From Streptomyces sp. ADI95-17 (GTDB taxonomy: Bacteria; Actinomycetota; Actinomycetes; Streptomycetales; Streptomycetaceae): DNA of 64,000 bases. Each line of letters opens with the position of its first letter. The stretch's first letter is position 1. Of this stretch, positions 8,570 through 19,778 are shown piece by piece. The notes under the pieces are model-generated. The model did no database searches and was not told where the DNA came from. It saw only the letters and a list, made by a program, of their open reading frames with translations. Made by a program: the position numbers and the translations under genes. The stretch is taken from positions 632,652 to 696,651 of the forward strand of contig NZ_ML123046.1 in NCBI RefSeq assembly GCF_003846175.1, given 5' to 3'.

Positions 8570-10054
8570 GTGAGAGCCGCGCCCACCATCCTGCATCTGG
8601 ACATGGATGCCTTCTACGCCTCTGCGGAGCAGGCGGCGAAGCCCAGCCTGCGCGGCAAGCCGGTGGTGGTGGGCGGGCTCGGGCCGCGCGGAGTGGTCGC
8701 CACCGCGTCGTACGAGGCGCGCCGTTTCGGGGTGCACTCGGCGATGCCCACGGCCCAGGCGCGGCGGCTGGCGCCCAACGCGGCCTATCTGGTGCCCCGC
8801 TTCCAGCTCTACCGGACCGTGAGCGACCAGGTGATGGAGCTGCTGGCACGGCTCTCCCCGCTGGTGGAGCCCCTCAGCCTGGACGAGGCCTTCGTGGACC
8901 TGGAGGCCGGGGGGACGGCCGATGACACGGCTTCGGCGCTGGAGATCGGTGAGCAGCTGCGTACGGCCATCAAGGCGGTCACCGGGCTCACCGGATCGGT
9001 CGGGCTCGCCGGTTCCAAGATGCTGGCCAAGATCGCCTCGGAGGAGGCGAAGCCGAACGGCCTGCTGCTCATAGAGCCGGGCACGGAGCGGGAGCTGCTC
9101 GCGCCCATGTCGGTGCGGATCCTCCCCGGTGTCGGGCCGGCGACGGCGGACCATCTGCGCCGTGCCGGGATGACGACGGTCGACGACCTGGCCGAGGCGG
9201 GCGAGGACGAGCTGGTGCGCCTGCTGGGGAAGGCGCACGGCAGCTCGCTGCACCGGATGGCGTTCGGGTACGACGACCGGCCGGTGGTCGCGGAGCGGGA
9301 CGCCAAGTCGGTGTCGGTCGAGGACACCTTCGACGCCGACCTGCACGACCGGGTCCGGATCAGGACCGAGGTCGAGCGGCTGGCCGACCGCTGCGTACAG
9401 CGGCTGCGGGGCGCGGGGCGGTCCGGGCGCACGGTGGTGCTGAAGGTGCGCCGGTACGACTTCTCGACGCTCACGAGGTCCGAGACGCTCCGTGGGCCCA
9501 CGGACGACCCCACGGTGGTCCGTGAGGCCTCCGCACGGCTCCTGGAGGCCGTTGACACCACCGGGGGCGTCCGGCTCCTCGGAGTGGGCGTGACGGGGCT
9601 TGCCGACTACACACAGGAGGACCTCTTCGCCCAGGCCGCCGACGAGCGCACCGCGGCCGGGGAGTCGGCCGGGGAATCAGCCGAGGAGCCGGCGGCGGGT
9701 ACGGTCCCGGCCGGGGACGACGCGACCGGGCCGCCGCGCGATCCCCGGTCGGAGGTCCCGGAGAGTGCCGAGCAGCGCGCGGCACGGCGCTGGCCCGCCG
9801 GACACGACGTGCACCACGAGACGTACGGCCACGGCTGGGTGCAGGGCAGTGGTGTCGGACGGGTGACGGTGCGGTTCGAGGAGCCCGGATCGCCGCCCGG
9901 CCGGGTGCGGACGTTCCGGATCGACGACCCGGAGCTCCGGCCCGCCGATCCGCTGCCCCTGGTACGCGACCCGGTGGACTACTCGTCCTGGCCGGCCAGT
10001 CTGCCGAAGTCCCTGTCCGGGCCGGTCTCCTCGGGCGCGGAGTCCAGACCGTAG
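8570..10054 (+). CDS. dinB: DNA polymerase IV (Y-family, error-prone)
   Basis: Translesion DNA polymerase. Catalytic acidic residues are D11 (with D13 in the DMDAFYASAE motif), D105 and E106 (SLDEAF). Y16 is the likely steric-gate residue. Thumb and little-finger domains extend to about residue 345, where QEDLF (349-353) is a probable sliding-clamp binding motif. The last 140 residues are an actinobacterial extension: a low-complexity Ala/Gly/Glu stretch, then a conserved module starting HHETYGHGWVQG. This explains the 494-residue length against about 350-400 usually. The 3' end overlaps the convergent PRC-barrel gene by 76 bases. Confidence 0.93.
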   Translation: MRAAPTILHLDMDAFYASAEQAAKPSLRGKPVVVGGLGPRGVVATASYEARRFGVHSAMPTAQARRLAPNAAYLVPRFQLYRTVSDQVMELLARLSPLVEPLSLDEAFVDLEAGGTADDTASALEIGEQLRTAIKAVTGLTGSVGLAGSKMLAKIASEEAKPNGLLLIEPGTERELLAPMSVRILPGVGPATADHLRRAGMTTVDDLAEAGEDELVRLLGKAHGSSLHRMAFGYDDRPVVAERDAKSVSVEDTFDADLHDRVRIRTEVERLADRCVQRLRGAGRSGRTVVLKVRRYDFSTLTRSETLRGPTDDPTVVREASARLLEAVDTTGGVRLLGVGVTGLADYTQEDLFAQAADERTAAGESAGESAEEPAAGTVPAGDDATGPPRDPRSEVPESAEQRAARRWPAGHDVHHETYGHGWVQGSGVGRVTVRFEEPGSPPGRVRTFRIDDPELRPADPLPLVRDPVDYSSWPASLPKSLSGPVSSGAESRP

Positions 10055-10347
10055 TGCCGGTAGAGCTGGAGTTCCTGTTCCGGCGAGAGGTGGCGGCCGA
10101 CACCGAAGTCCGGCGCGTCCTTGATCAGGGCACGGTCGAAGGGGATGCGGAGCGTGTCCTCCACGAATTCGCTGGGTTCCAGGGGGACGAACGCGTCCCG
10201 GCTGAAGAGTCCGGTACGTACGGCCGCCCACTCGGGCACACCGGTCGCGTCGTCGAGATACACCTCGTCCACGGTTCCGATCTTGGTGCCCTTGCGGTCG
10301 AACGCCTTGCGGCCGATCAGGCTGCGCGGATCGATGTCGGTCTGCAC
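9979..10347 (-). CDS. PRC-barrel domain protein
   Basis: A 122-residue cytoplasmic protein starting MQTDIDPRSLIGRKAFD, with a PRC-barrel fold in its first 75 residues (KGTKIGTVDEVYLDD) and an acidic tail. PRC-barrel proteins are small beta-barrels of mostly unknown function; some take part in RNA processing or stress. An in-frame GTG at 10359 is an alternative start, but the GTG at 10347 has GGGAGGG just upstream and matches relatives. The last 76 bases are antisense to the 3' end of dinB, so the two transcripts must overlap. Confidence 0.85.
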   Translation of the reverse strand: MQTDIDPRSLIGRKAFDRKGTKIGTVDEVYLDDATGVPEWAAVRTGLFSRDAFVPLEPSEFVEDTLRIPFDRALIKDAPDFGVGRHLSPEQELQLYRHYGLDSAPEETGPDRDFGRLAGQDE

Positions 10348-10464
10348 GGTCCCTCCCACTGGTCGCGGCTACTCCACAAGCACTACAAAAAGGCAGATCC
10401 GGGTGGTTGGCCACTCGAGAAATCAGCCACGGACCCCGCTGGTAGGCTGGTCATGGCTGCTGAC

Positions 10465-10690
10465 CCCGTGCGGGAGAGTCCTCCGGAGCTGATCCGAAGG
10501 CGCCGAAGGAGCAAATCCTCCCCGGAATCTCTCAGGCCCCCGTACCGCACGGACGAGGTCACTCTGGAAAGCAGGGCGGGTTTCGTGCGGCCGAGTGCCG
10601 GTGCGAGTCCCTTCCTCACCGACGGTGAAAACCGGTACGCCGCAGCGCGCACCGGTGAAGCTCTCAGGTTGAGATGACAGAGGGGGAGGC
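10465..10690 (+). promoter_or_regulatory. Tandem glycine riboswitch controlling gcvP
   Basis: Two glycine aptamers in series. The first contains GGGAGAG at 10472-10478, the core GCCGAAGGAGCAA at 10502-10514 and CTCTCAGG at 10529-10536. The second begins near 10561 and contains CACCGACGG, GGTGAAG and CTCTCAGG at 10661-10668. These are the diagnostic conserved loops of the glycine riboswitch family, and the element lies just upstream of a glycine-cleavage gene, its usual target. Glycine binding is expected to turn expression on. Confidence 0.93.
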
Positions 10691-10751
10691 CGTTCGGGCA
10701 CCCGCGCCGTGGTGCCCCTCGCAGGTCGTGACAGACCAGGAGGCCTCCACC

Positions 10752-13637
<2,886 letters not shown>

Positions 13638-13672
13638 GTCATGAGCGCGGGGGAGTGACGCGGACATGCGTC

Positions 13673-13706
13673 GGGGCCGGTTCGGAGATTTCTCCGGGCC
13701 GGCCCC
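13673..13706. terminator. Hairpin between gcvP and DUF5999 (convergent)
   Basis: Nested inverted repeats GGGGCCGG / CCGGCCCC (13673-13680 and 13699-13706) enclose CGGAG / CTCCG around an ATTT loop. The structure lies just after gcvP and just after the convergent DUF5999 gene, so it can serve both. There is no long T tract, as is usual in this lineage. Confidence 0.7.
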
Positions 13707-13724
13707 AGCTCGTACCGGCCGCGA

Positions 13725-13931
13725 TCAGGCGGCCTTCATCACCCGGTCGGTTCCCAGGGGCCGGTGCGGTGCGATGATCTGGCCGTCCGGGAGCAGCTCG
13801 CCGGTGTCCTCGAAGAGCAGGACCCCGTTGCACAGCAGGCTCCAGCCCTGTTCCGGGTGGTGGGCCGTCAGGCGGGCGGCTTCCCGGTCGGCTGAGTCGG
13901 CGGTCGGGCATGGTGGCTGGTGCTGGCACAT
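13725..13931 (-). CDS. DUF5999 family protein
   Basis: A 68-residue conserved Streptomyces protein of unknown function. It begins MCQHQPPCPTADSADRE, with CxxxxxC near the N-terminus, and contains GWSLLCNGVLLFEDTGELLPDG and a C-terminal APHRPLGTD segment. The ATG at 13931 is taken rather than an in-frame start 57 bases upstream, since the family begins with MCQH. The cysteines could bind metal but this is not established. Expressed alone, convergent with gcvP. Confidence 0.85.
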   Translation of the reverse strand: MCQHQPPCPTADSADREAARLTAHHPEQGWSLLCNGVLLFEDTGELLPDGQIIAPHRPLGTDRVMKAA

Positions 13932-14188
13932 GGCTGGGTTCTTTCGCTGCGTTGTAGTGAATGTCCTGCGGCTGGATGAGGTGTTCATGGCCGCCCCCCG
14001 TATCGATAGGTCCGGTCCCAGTGTTGCCCCACGGGCGTCAATCCGCAGGGATTTCGCAGCAGCGCTTGTCCTTACTCGGAGGACGCATCACCCGTGCGGA
14101 CGGTTCACCGCAACTGCACTGTCACTTCGGGTGGTTCGGGGTGGCCGGACCGGGCTAGTCCGGACGGGCATCGAAGTGCGCCCCCCAG
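13932..14188. other. Non-coding gap upstream of DUF5999
   Basis: About 260 bases between the start of DUF5999 and the hairpin at 14189. It should contain the DUF5999 promoter and leader. No convincing gene, repeat or operator was seen. Confidence 0.4.
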
Positions 14189-14232
14189 CACTGTGCCCCG
14201 CCACCAGGGAAGGTGACGGGGCACAGTGTTTT
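14189..14232. terminator. Strong terminator hairpin
   Basis: Perfect 12-base arms CACTGTGCCCCG (14189-14200) and CGGGGCACAGTG (14217-14228), with CACC/GGTG pairing inside, followed by TTTT at 14229-14232 on the + strand. The nearest gene end is that of the minus-strand gene at 14271, for which it lies downstream. Confidence 0.75.
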
Positions 14233-14270
14233 CGTACGGGGTACAGCAATCTCGTACGGGGGTGCGGTTC

Positions 14271-14864
14271 TCAGGCCGGTGATCCGAGCAGGGGGCCGGG
14301 GCCGGGGGGGATGCGCAGCGTCATCACGCGGAGCAGATCGGCGACCCGGTGCGGGCGATGGGCCGCGATGCCCGGCGGGGCGGGGGCCAGCGGAACCAGC
14401 AGATCGGCCGGGGCGAGCGCCCCGCCGGAGGCATCGGCCTCGGCGTCGCCGTGCAGCCACAGCGCGAGCATGTAGAGCTCCGGAATGGACAGCAGCCGTG
14501 GCTGATAGTGCGTGGTGACCGTCTCGGCCTGGCGCAGGGCGAGTTCGGTCGAGGCGATGTAGGGGCCCTCGAAGAAGTGCGAGAAGGCCCAGCCGTCCGG
14601 AGTGAGCATGGTGTCCGCCGCGGCGACGGGCTGCTCCGCGCTGCGGATCAGGAACCGCCACGCGGCGAGCCGGGTGGCGGGAGCGAGCCCGCCCGGCCCG
14701 ATCCGGTCCAGTACATGGACGGGGAGCGGGAGTTCGGGGCTCAGCGGTCCCTCGGCGGATCGGAGGGCTGGAGTGCGGGCCTCGCGGACTGCGGTGGGTG
14801 AACCGAGTGCCGCGAGAACGCTGCGCAGAGCGGGCGCGGGAGCCGGGGGAACATGCAGCGGCAT
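14271..14864 (-). CDS. Conserved hypothetical protein
   Basis: A 197-residue soluble protein that I do not recognise as a named family. It begins MPLHVPPAPAPALRSVLAAL and has a Pro/Ala-rich N-terminus. Aromatic motifs near the middle (GWAFSHFFEGPYIAST, YQPRLLSIPELYMLALWLHG) look like conserved structural segments rather than a random reading frame. No signal peptide or membrane segment is evident. The ATG at 14864 is preferred to upstream in-frame starts because it begins the compositionally coherent protein. The gene stands alone, upstream of and divergent from the ligase gene at 15346. Confidence 0.6.
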   Translation of the reverse strand: MPLHVPPAPAPALRSVLAALGSPTAVREARTPALRSAEGPLSPELPLPVHVLDRIGPGGLAPATRLAAWRFLIRSAEQPVAAADTMLTPDGWAFSHFFEGPYIASTELALRQAETVTTHYQPRLLSIPELYMLALWLHGDAEADASGGALAPADLLVPLAPAPPGIAAHRPHRVADLLRVMTLRIPPGPGPLLGSPA

Positions 14865-15345
14865 AGTGGGTCGCCTCTCACTTCGGAGACACGGTGGTGC
14901 GTGGGCGGGTGCAGACGGCGCTGTCGGCATGCGGGGCCAGAGGAGGCCGGTGACTGGGCCGGTGCGTCGACTCTCTGCCTCGTCCGCGGAGTTTATACGA
15001 CACGTGTTCACGCGGTGATTCCACTAGCCGTCGCAGCTATTGCCGACAAGGCGGTATCGAGACTTTATTATGCGGAGAATCTGCTGATTTTGCGTCAGCG
15101 GCGCAGCCGCCGCCTGGGATTTTTCCCCGGCCGCGGACGGCCGAAACACGACGGTGTATTCACCATGCGTCGAGATGGGAAACCCGTGCTGCATCATGCC
15201 CATGGAATGTGCCTCGGGCGGGCGCACCCAGATTACTGGCTCCGCGGCGTTCCCGGGGGCGTTATGGATCACCCGGCCTGGGCATTATCGATCGTGACGC
15301 GAGCGGCCTGGGCCGCGGGCCGCCACTTGAGGGAGGGACGCTCCG
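14865..15345. other. 481-bp divergent intergenic region
   Basis: Separates a minus-strand hypothetical gene from the plus-strand ligase gene. It contains an unusually AT-rich patch around 15045-15125 (for example CTTTATTATGC and GGGATTTTTCCCC), likely promoter sequence, and a small GCGGC/GCCGC hairpin near 15098-15115. An 82-codon minus-strand frame at 15024-15272 exists, but nothing supports it as a gene. Confidence 0.4.
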
Positions 15346-16854
15346 ATGGGGGAGAAGGTCGTGGCGGGCGCCTTTGACCTGTCCGATCGGCAGGGGTACC
15401 GGAGGAAGCTCCACCAGTGCCTGGAGGGGCTGGAGCGGCTGCTGGCGGAGCGGAGGTTCGACCGGCCGCGGAACCTCATGGGCGTGGAGATCGAGCTGAA
15501 TCTCGCGGGCGCCGACGGCATGCCGAAGATGATGAATGGGGAGGTCCTCCCGCGCATCGCGAGCCGTGATTTCCAGATGGAACTCGGGATGTTCAATTTG
15601 GAAGTGAACATAGTCCCGCACCGGCTGGACGGGCGAGTTTTCGACCAGTTGGCCGAAGAGCTCAGGACCGGGCTCGGATATGCCCACCGGAAGGCGGGCG
15701 AGGTGGATGCCGGGATCATGATGATCGGTATTCTGCCCACCCTGCGTCGCGAGGACCTCGTCGTGGCGAACCTCTCGGACGCGGACCGCTACACCCTGCT
15801 CAACGATCAAATCGTGGCCGCCCGGGGCGAGGATTTCTCCCTCGATATCCAGGGCGTGGAGCGACTGGTGTCCACCTCCGCCTCGATCACCCCCGAGGCC
15901 GCCTGCACCTCGGTCCAGCTCCATCTTCAGGTGACACCGGCGCGATTCGCCGCCGTGTGGAACGCGGCCCAGGCCGTCGCCGGTGTCCAGATCGCGCTGG
16001 GGGCCAACTCGCCGTTCCTGTTCGGCCGGGAGCTCTGGCGGGAGTCGCGGCCGCCGCTCTTCCAGCAGGCCACCGATACCAGGCCGCCCGAACTCCAGAA
16101 CCAGGGAGTGCGGCCCAGGACCTGGTTCGGTGAGCGGTGGATCGGCTCGGCGTACGAGCTCTTCGAGGAGAACCTGCGCTATTTCCCGCCGCTGCTCCCG
16201 ATCTGCGACGAGGAGGAGCCGCTGCGGGTCCTGGACGAGGGCGGGGTGCCGCGATTGCAGGAGCTGGTGCTCCACAACGGCACGGTCTACCGCTGGAACC
16301 GTCCCGTGTACGGCCTCGCCGACGGTGTACCACATCTGCGGGTGGAGAACCGGGTCCTGCCGGCCGGACCCACGGTCACCGATCTGATCGCCAACGCGGC
16401 GCTGTACTACGGGCTCGTACGGGCGCTCGCGGAGGAGTCCCGTCCGGTGTGGACCCGGCTGCCGTTCGCCGCTGCGGCGGAGAACTTCGACACCGCGTGC
16501 CGTCTGGGCATCGAGGCGGAGCTGATCTGGCCGCGCCCCGGCCGTGCGGGCGGGCTCACCCGGGTGCCGGCCGTCAAGCTCGTACGGGACGAGCTGCTGC
16601 CGCTGGCCGCGGCGGGGCTCGATGCCTGGAACATCGAGCCCGCGGACCGCGACCGGTACCTCGGGGTCATCGAGGGGCGCTGCAGGCGACGGGTGAACGG
16701 AGCGTCCTGGCAGGCCGACACCTACCACCGGGCACGGGAGGCCGGGCTCGACCGGCACGCGGCGCTGGCCGCGACGACCCGGCGGTACGCCGAGCTGATG
16801 CACAGCGGGGAGCCGGTGCACACCTGGCCGATCGGTGCGCCTCCCAAGCCGTGA
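15346..16854 (+). CDS. Glutamate-cysteine ligase family protein
   Basis: ATP-grasp-like carboxylate-amine ligase of the GCS2 type, which forms gamma-glutamyl or related amide bonds. The 502-residue sequence has the family features NLMGVEIELNL near residue 43, the QMELGMFNLEVNIVPH segment near 78 (acidic metal ligands) and a conserved HLRVENRVLPAGPT stretch near 325. In Streptomyces the enzyme in this family with a known role is EgtA of ergothioneine synthesis, but no other egt gene is adjacent and the substrate is unknown. It is followed by a hairpin that separates it from the convergent VWA gene. Confidence 0.82.
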   Translation: MGEKVVAGAFDLSDRQGYRRKLHQCLEGLERLLAERRFDRPRNLMGVEIELNLAGADGMPKMMNGEVLPRIASRDFQMELGMFNLEVNIVPHRLDGRVFDQLAEELRTGLGYAHRKAGEVDAGIMMIGILPTLRREDLVVANLSDADRYTLLNDQIVAARGEDFSLDIQGVERLVSTSASITPEAACTSVQLHLQVTPARFAAVWNAAQAVAGVQIALGANSPFLFGRELWRESRPPLFQQATDTRPPELQNQGVRPRTWFGERWIGSAYELFEENLRYFPPLLPICDEEEPLRVLDEGGVPRLQELVLHNGTVYRWNRPVYGLADGVPHLRVENRVLPAGPTVTDLIANAALYYGLVRALAEESRPVWTRLPFAAAAENFDTACRLGIEAELIWPRPGRAGGLTRVPAVKLVRDELLPLAAAGLDAWNIEPADRDRYLGVIEGRCRRRVNGASWQADTYHRAREAGLDRHAALAATTRRYAELMHSGEPVHTWPIGAPPKP

Positions 16855-16896
16855 GACCGGCGGGCGGGGCCGCTCGGCCTCCCGGCTCATGGCTGT

Positions 16897-16923
16897 GGCC
16901 TCCCGGCCCGGCGCCGGGAGGCC
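16897..16923. terminator. Bidirectional hairpin between convergent genes
   Basis: Perfect 11-base arms GGCCTCCCGGC (16897-16907) and GCCGGGAGGCC (16913-16923) with a 5-base loop, in the 75-base gap between the ligase stop and the end of the minus-strand VWA gene. Confidence 0.7.
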
Positions 16924-16929
16924 GGGAGG

Positions 16930-18720
16930 CTAGTCCTGTGTGGCGTGACTGCTCTGGCCGGCCGTCATGATCGCCTGCAGGATCACCACCTGGATCTCGG
17001 CCGGGTCGATGACCTGGTAGCCACCGCCGCCGGTCACCTTCGCTATCTCGTTCACCTCGTCGCGGTCGGCCTCGGGACCGACCGCGATGGCGAGTATCGG
17101 CACCGGACGCTCCGGATCGGCGATCCGCTTCAGTTCCGCGATCAGGGCACTGCGGGAGATGGAGAGGTTGTCCTGGTTCGAGCCGTCGGTGAGGATCACG
17201 ACCGCGTTGAACTTGCCCTTCACATAGGTCGCCTGGGCGTCCTTGTAGGCGGCGAGCATGGTGTCGTAGAGACCGGTCGCGCCGCCCGGCACGGGCTTCA
17301 GCGCCGCGAAGGCCGCGGAGAGCTTCTCGCGGTGGGTGCCGCCGCCCTTCGCCGGATCGCCCAGCCGGGCGGCCGGCATCAGCCTGCGGTAGTCCTTGTC
17401 GCCGTCGAGAGCGGTGGCGAACTCCCAGAGCCCGATCTCGTCGTTCGGGGTGAACTGGTTGAGGGCCTGGATCAGGGACGCCTTGGTGACATCCATCCGG
17501 GACTGGTTGCGCCCCGGGACGATCGTGGCCATGGATCCCGAGGCGTCGACGACCGTGGTCAGCCGGGCGCTCTGCACCGTGATCGTCCACATGCCGAGGG
17601 TCTGCTGGAGCTCCTCGACGGTCGGTGCGGCGGCGGCAGCGGTGGCGTACGGCTGGGGCTTCCTGCCGCCCGCCGGAGCGACCACCGACTCGTCGGCCGT
17701 GCCGTCGACGTTCCTGAAGCCGTGCTTCTCCAGCGTGGCCTGCGAAGCCGGTTCGTCCAGCAGCGTCATGAACCGCAGCGCCGCCCGGCTCTCGGGCGTG
17801 CTCATGCTGGCCTCGTCGACCAGCGTGTACGGATAGTTCAGGAGCGGCGTGCCGTCCTTGGGGTAGAACAGGTCGAGCTTTCCGTCGCCGGTCGACTCCG
17901 CGTTGTGGGCGAACGCGGCCTGCTCGGACAGGAGCACCGCCTGGTTGTGCTCCGGATTGCCCTGCTCGGCGCCCGAATCGCCCTGGGCCAGCGTCTCCAG
18001 CACCTGCGTGTCACCGTCCGACATGCGCTGCGCGAGCAGCTTGGCGGTCGCCGCGACCCTGGTGTCGCTGTCCCCGCCCTGCTTCTCGGAGGACGCGCCG
18101 ATGCCGGCGAGTGCCAGCAGGGCGGTGGCGCTGCGCGCCGGGTCGGCCGAGCCGAGGCGCACCTTGTCCGACTCCGTGGCCGCGGCCGTCAACTCCGCCC
18201 AGGAATACTTCTTCTTCGGCCAGCCGAGGCTCTTGGCCGCGGACGGCACCATGGCCAGGGTCACGGGGGAGGAAGCTATGGAGTCACCCGGTGTGATCGG
18301 GACGCTGTCACCGGAGCCCTTGGCCCGGTCGAGCCAGAGGTCGGAGTCGGGCAGCCAGATCTGGAAGTCCGGAGAACGGGTGTCGTCGGAGAGGGCGTCG
18401 GCGACCTTGTACGAATCGCGGGCGACCACCGTCACGTACAGGCAGCGACCGTCGGACCGCACCTCGTCCTTGCGCGCCTTGTCGGCGATGGCGCGAACGG
18501 CGGGCGCGATGTCCGGGGAGGTCATCATGGACAGACGTACGGCCGAGTCCTCGCAGCTCTTCGAGAACGACAACAGGCCGCCCTGCACCGCTACGGCCGT
18601 TCCCGCCGCCACCGCGAGAACGAGCGTGGTCGCGATCACGACGGTACGCCGGCGGTGCGGCGGCGAACCGTCCCCGCTTCCTTCTCCGGCGTAGTCGTCG
18701 GGCAAGCTGTGACGTCCCAT
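16930..18720 (-). CDS. Membrane-anchored substrate-binding and VWA domain protein
   Basis: A 596-residue protein beginning MGRHSLPDDYAGEGSG. A basic stretch (HRRRTVV) and one membrane segment at about residues 28-45 place the rest outside the cell. Residues about 55-330 resemble periplasmic solute-binding proteins. A von Willebrand factor A domain follows with the MIDAS motif D392-A-S394-G-S396 for divalent metal. Such actinobacterial proteins are thought to bind an extracellular ligand or partner, but none is defined. Start at 18720 begins the known family; further upstream codons read through the divergent promoter region. Confidence 0.85.
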   Translation of the reverse strand: MGRHSLPDDYAGEGSGDGSPPHRRRTVVIATTLVLAVAAGTAVAVQGGLLSFSKSCEDSAVRLSMMTSPDIAPAVRAIADKARKDEVRSDGRCLYVTVVARDSYKVADALSDDTRSPDFQIWLPDSDLWLDRAKGSGDSVPITPGDSIASSPVTLAMVPSAAKSLGWPKKKYSWAELTAAATESDKVRLGSADPARSATALLALAGIGASSEKQGGDSDTRVAATAKLLAQRMSDGDTQVLETLAQGDSGAEQGNPEHNQAVLLSEQAAFAHNAESTGDGKLDLFYPKDGTPLLNYPYTLVDEASMSTPESRAALRFMTLLDEPASQATLEKHGFRNVDGTADESVVAPAGGRKPQPYATAAAAAPTVEELQQTLGMWTITVQSARLTTVVDASGSMATIVPGRNQSRMDVTKASLIQALNQFTPNDEIGLWEFATALDGDKDYRRLMPAARLGDPAKGGGTHREKLSAAFAALKPVPGGATGLYDTMLAAYKDAQATYVKGKFNAVVILTDGSNQDNLSISRSALIAELKRIADPERPVPILAIAVGPEADRDEVNEIAKVTGGGGYQVIDPAEIQVVILQAIMTAGQSSHATQD

Positions 18721-18903
18721 GTCGGTGGTGCCCCTCCTTGAGGATGAACAAGGAAAAGGGGGACCACACCATCGGCAATGGTGGTTGTCCCCCGGCCTGT
18801 CGCGCATGATCTTCGTACCTGCATTCGAGACCCTAGCCGAGGGGGAGCAGGATGGGGCGTGAATGCACAACTCAAGGCAGGTGTACAGGTGGAGGCGGGG
18901 CTT

Positions 18904-19683
18904 ATGGCTGATTCTTACCCCCAAGAGGCATTGTCACGACGGATCCTGCGGTCCGAAACGGTCCTCGTGCTGGCTCTCTCGCTGGGTGCCAGCGGAGTGT
19001 CTGCCCTGATCAGTTTTGTCGGATCACTGACGAAACCAGGGGGGTTGAAGGATCAGGCGGCGACGCTCAACAGCTCCTACGCGCCGGGACGTCCATGGCT
19101 GGATCTCGCCTGGCAACTCTTCGGTATCACGACGGCGCTGGTGCCCGTCGCCCTGGTCGCGCACCTGCTGATCAGGGAAGGCGCCGGCCTGCGGGCCATC
19201 GGCTTCGACCGCACCCGGCCGTGGCCGGACCTCGGCCGCGGCACGTTGGTCGCGGCGGGCATCGGCAGCGCCGGCCTGGCCTTCTACCTGGTGGCGAGGG
19301 CCGCCGGATTCAACCTGACCGTGGTCCCGGAGTCACTGCCCGATGTGTGGTGGAAATTCCCGGTCCTGATCCTGTCCGCGATCCAGAACTCCGTGGTGGA
19401 GGAAGTGATCGTCGTCGGATATCTGCTGCGCAGACTGGGGCAGTTGGGGTGGACGCCGATGGCCGCTCTGGCCGCCAGTTCGGTGCTGCGCGGCTCGTAC
19501 CACCTGTATCAGGGGATCGGCGGCTTCATCGGGAACATGGTGATGGGCGTCGTCTTCGTGCTGCTGTACCGGCGTTGGGGGCGGGTCGGGCCGCTGGTCG
19601 CGGCGCATGCGCTGCTGGATGTCGGAGCGTTCGTCGGCTACGCGCTGCTGGCGGGGAAGGTGGGCTGGCTGCCCACGCCGTGA
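18904..19683 (+). CDS. CPBP family intramembrane protease-like protein
   Basis: A 259-residue integral membrane protein with about seven hydrophobic segments. It resembles the CAAX-protease/bacteriocin-processing family: paired glutamates E166-E167, a histidine in GSYHLYQG and another in AAHALLDVGA. The usual arginine four residues after the EE pair is a valine here, so the canonical EExxxR motif is not intact and proteolytic activity is uncertain. ATG at 18904 with GGAGG at 18891-18895 is chosen; GTG codons upstream are alternatives. It is divergent from the VWA gene, separated by 183 bases. Confidence 0.82.
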   Translation: MADSYPQEALSRRILRSETVLVLALSLGASGVSALISFVGSLTKPGGLKDQAATLNSSYAPGRPWLDLAWQLFGITTALVPVALVAHLLIREGAGLRAIGFDRTRPWPDLGRGTLVAAGIGSAGLAFYLVARAAGFNLTVVPESLPDVWWKFPVLILSAIQNSVVEEVIVVGYLLRRLGQLGWTPMAALAASSVLRGSYHLYQGIGGFIGNMVMGVVFVLLYRRWGRVGPLVAAHALLDVGAFVGYALLAGKVGWLPTP

Positions 19684-19778
19684 AGGCCCGGGTACGGAGC
19701 AGGGGGAGAGGGACGGGGAGCGTTGGAATGCTCCGCAGGAATGGTCCGTACACCCCCCCCGCGTCCTCGTCCGGGACG

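Noticed and set aside
15024..15272. 82-codon minus-strand frame in the 481-bp intergenic gap
   Set aside because: No ribosome binding site, family or coding bias; the stretch looks more like promoter sequence.
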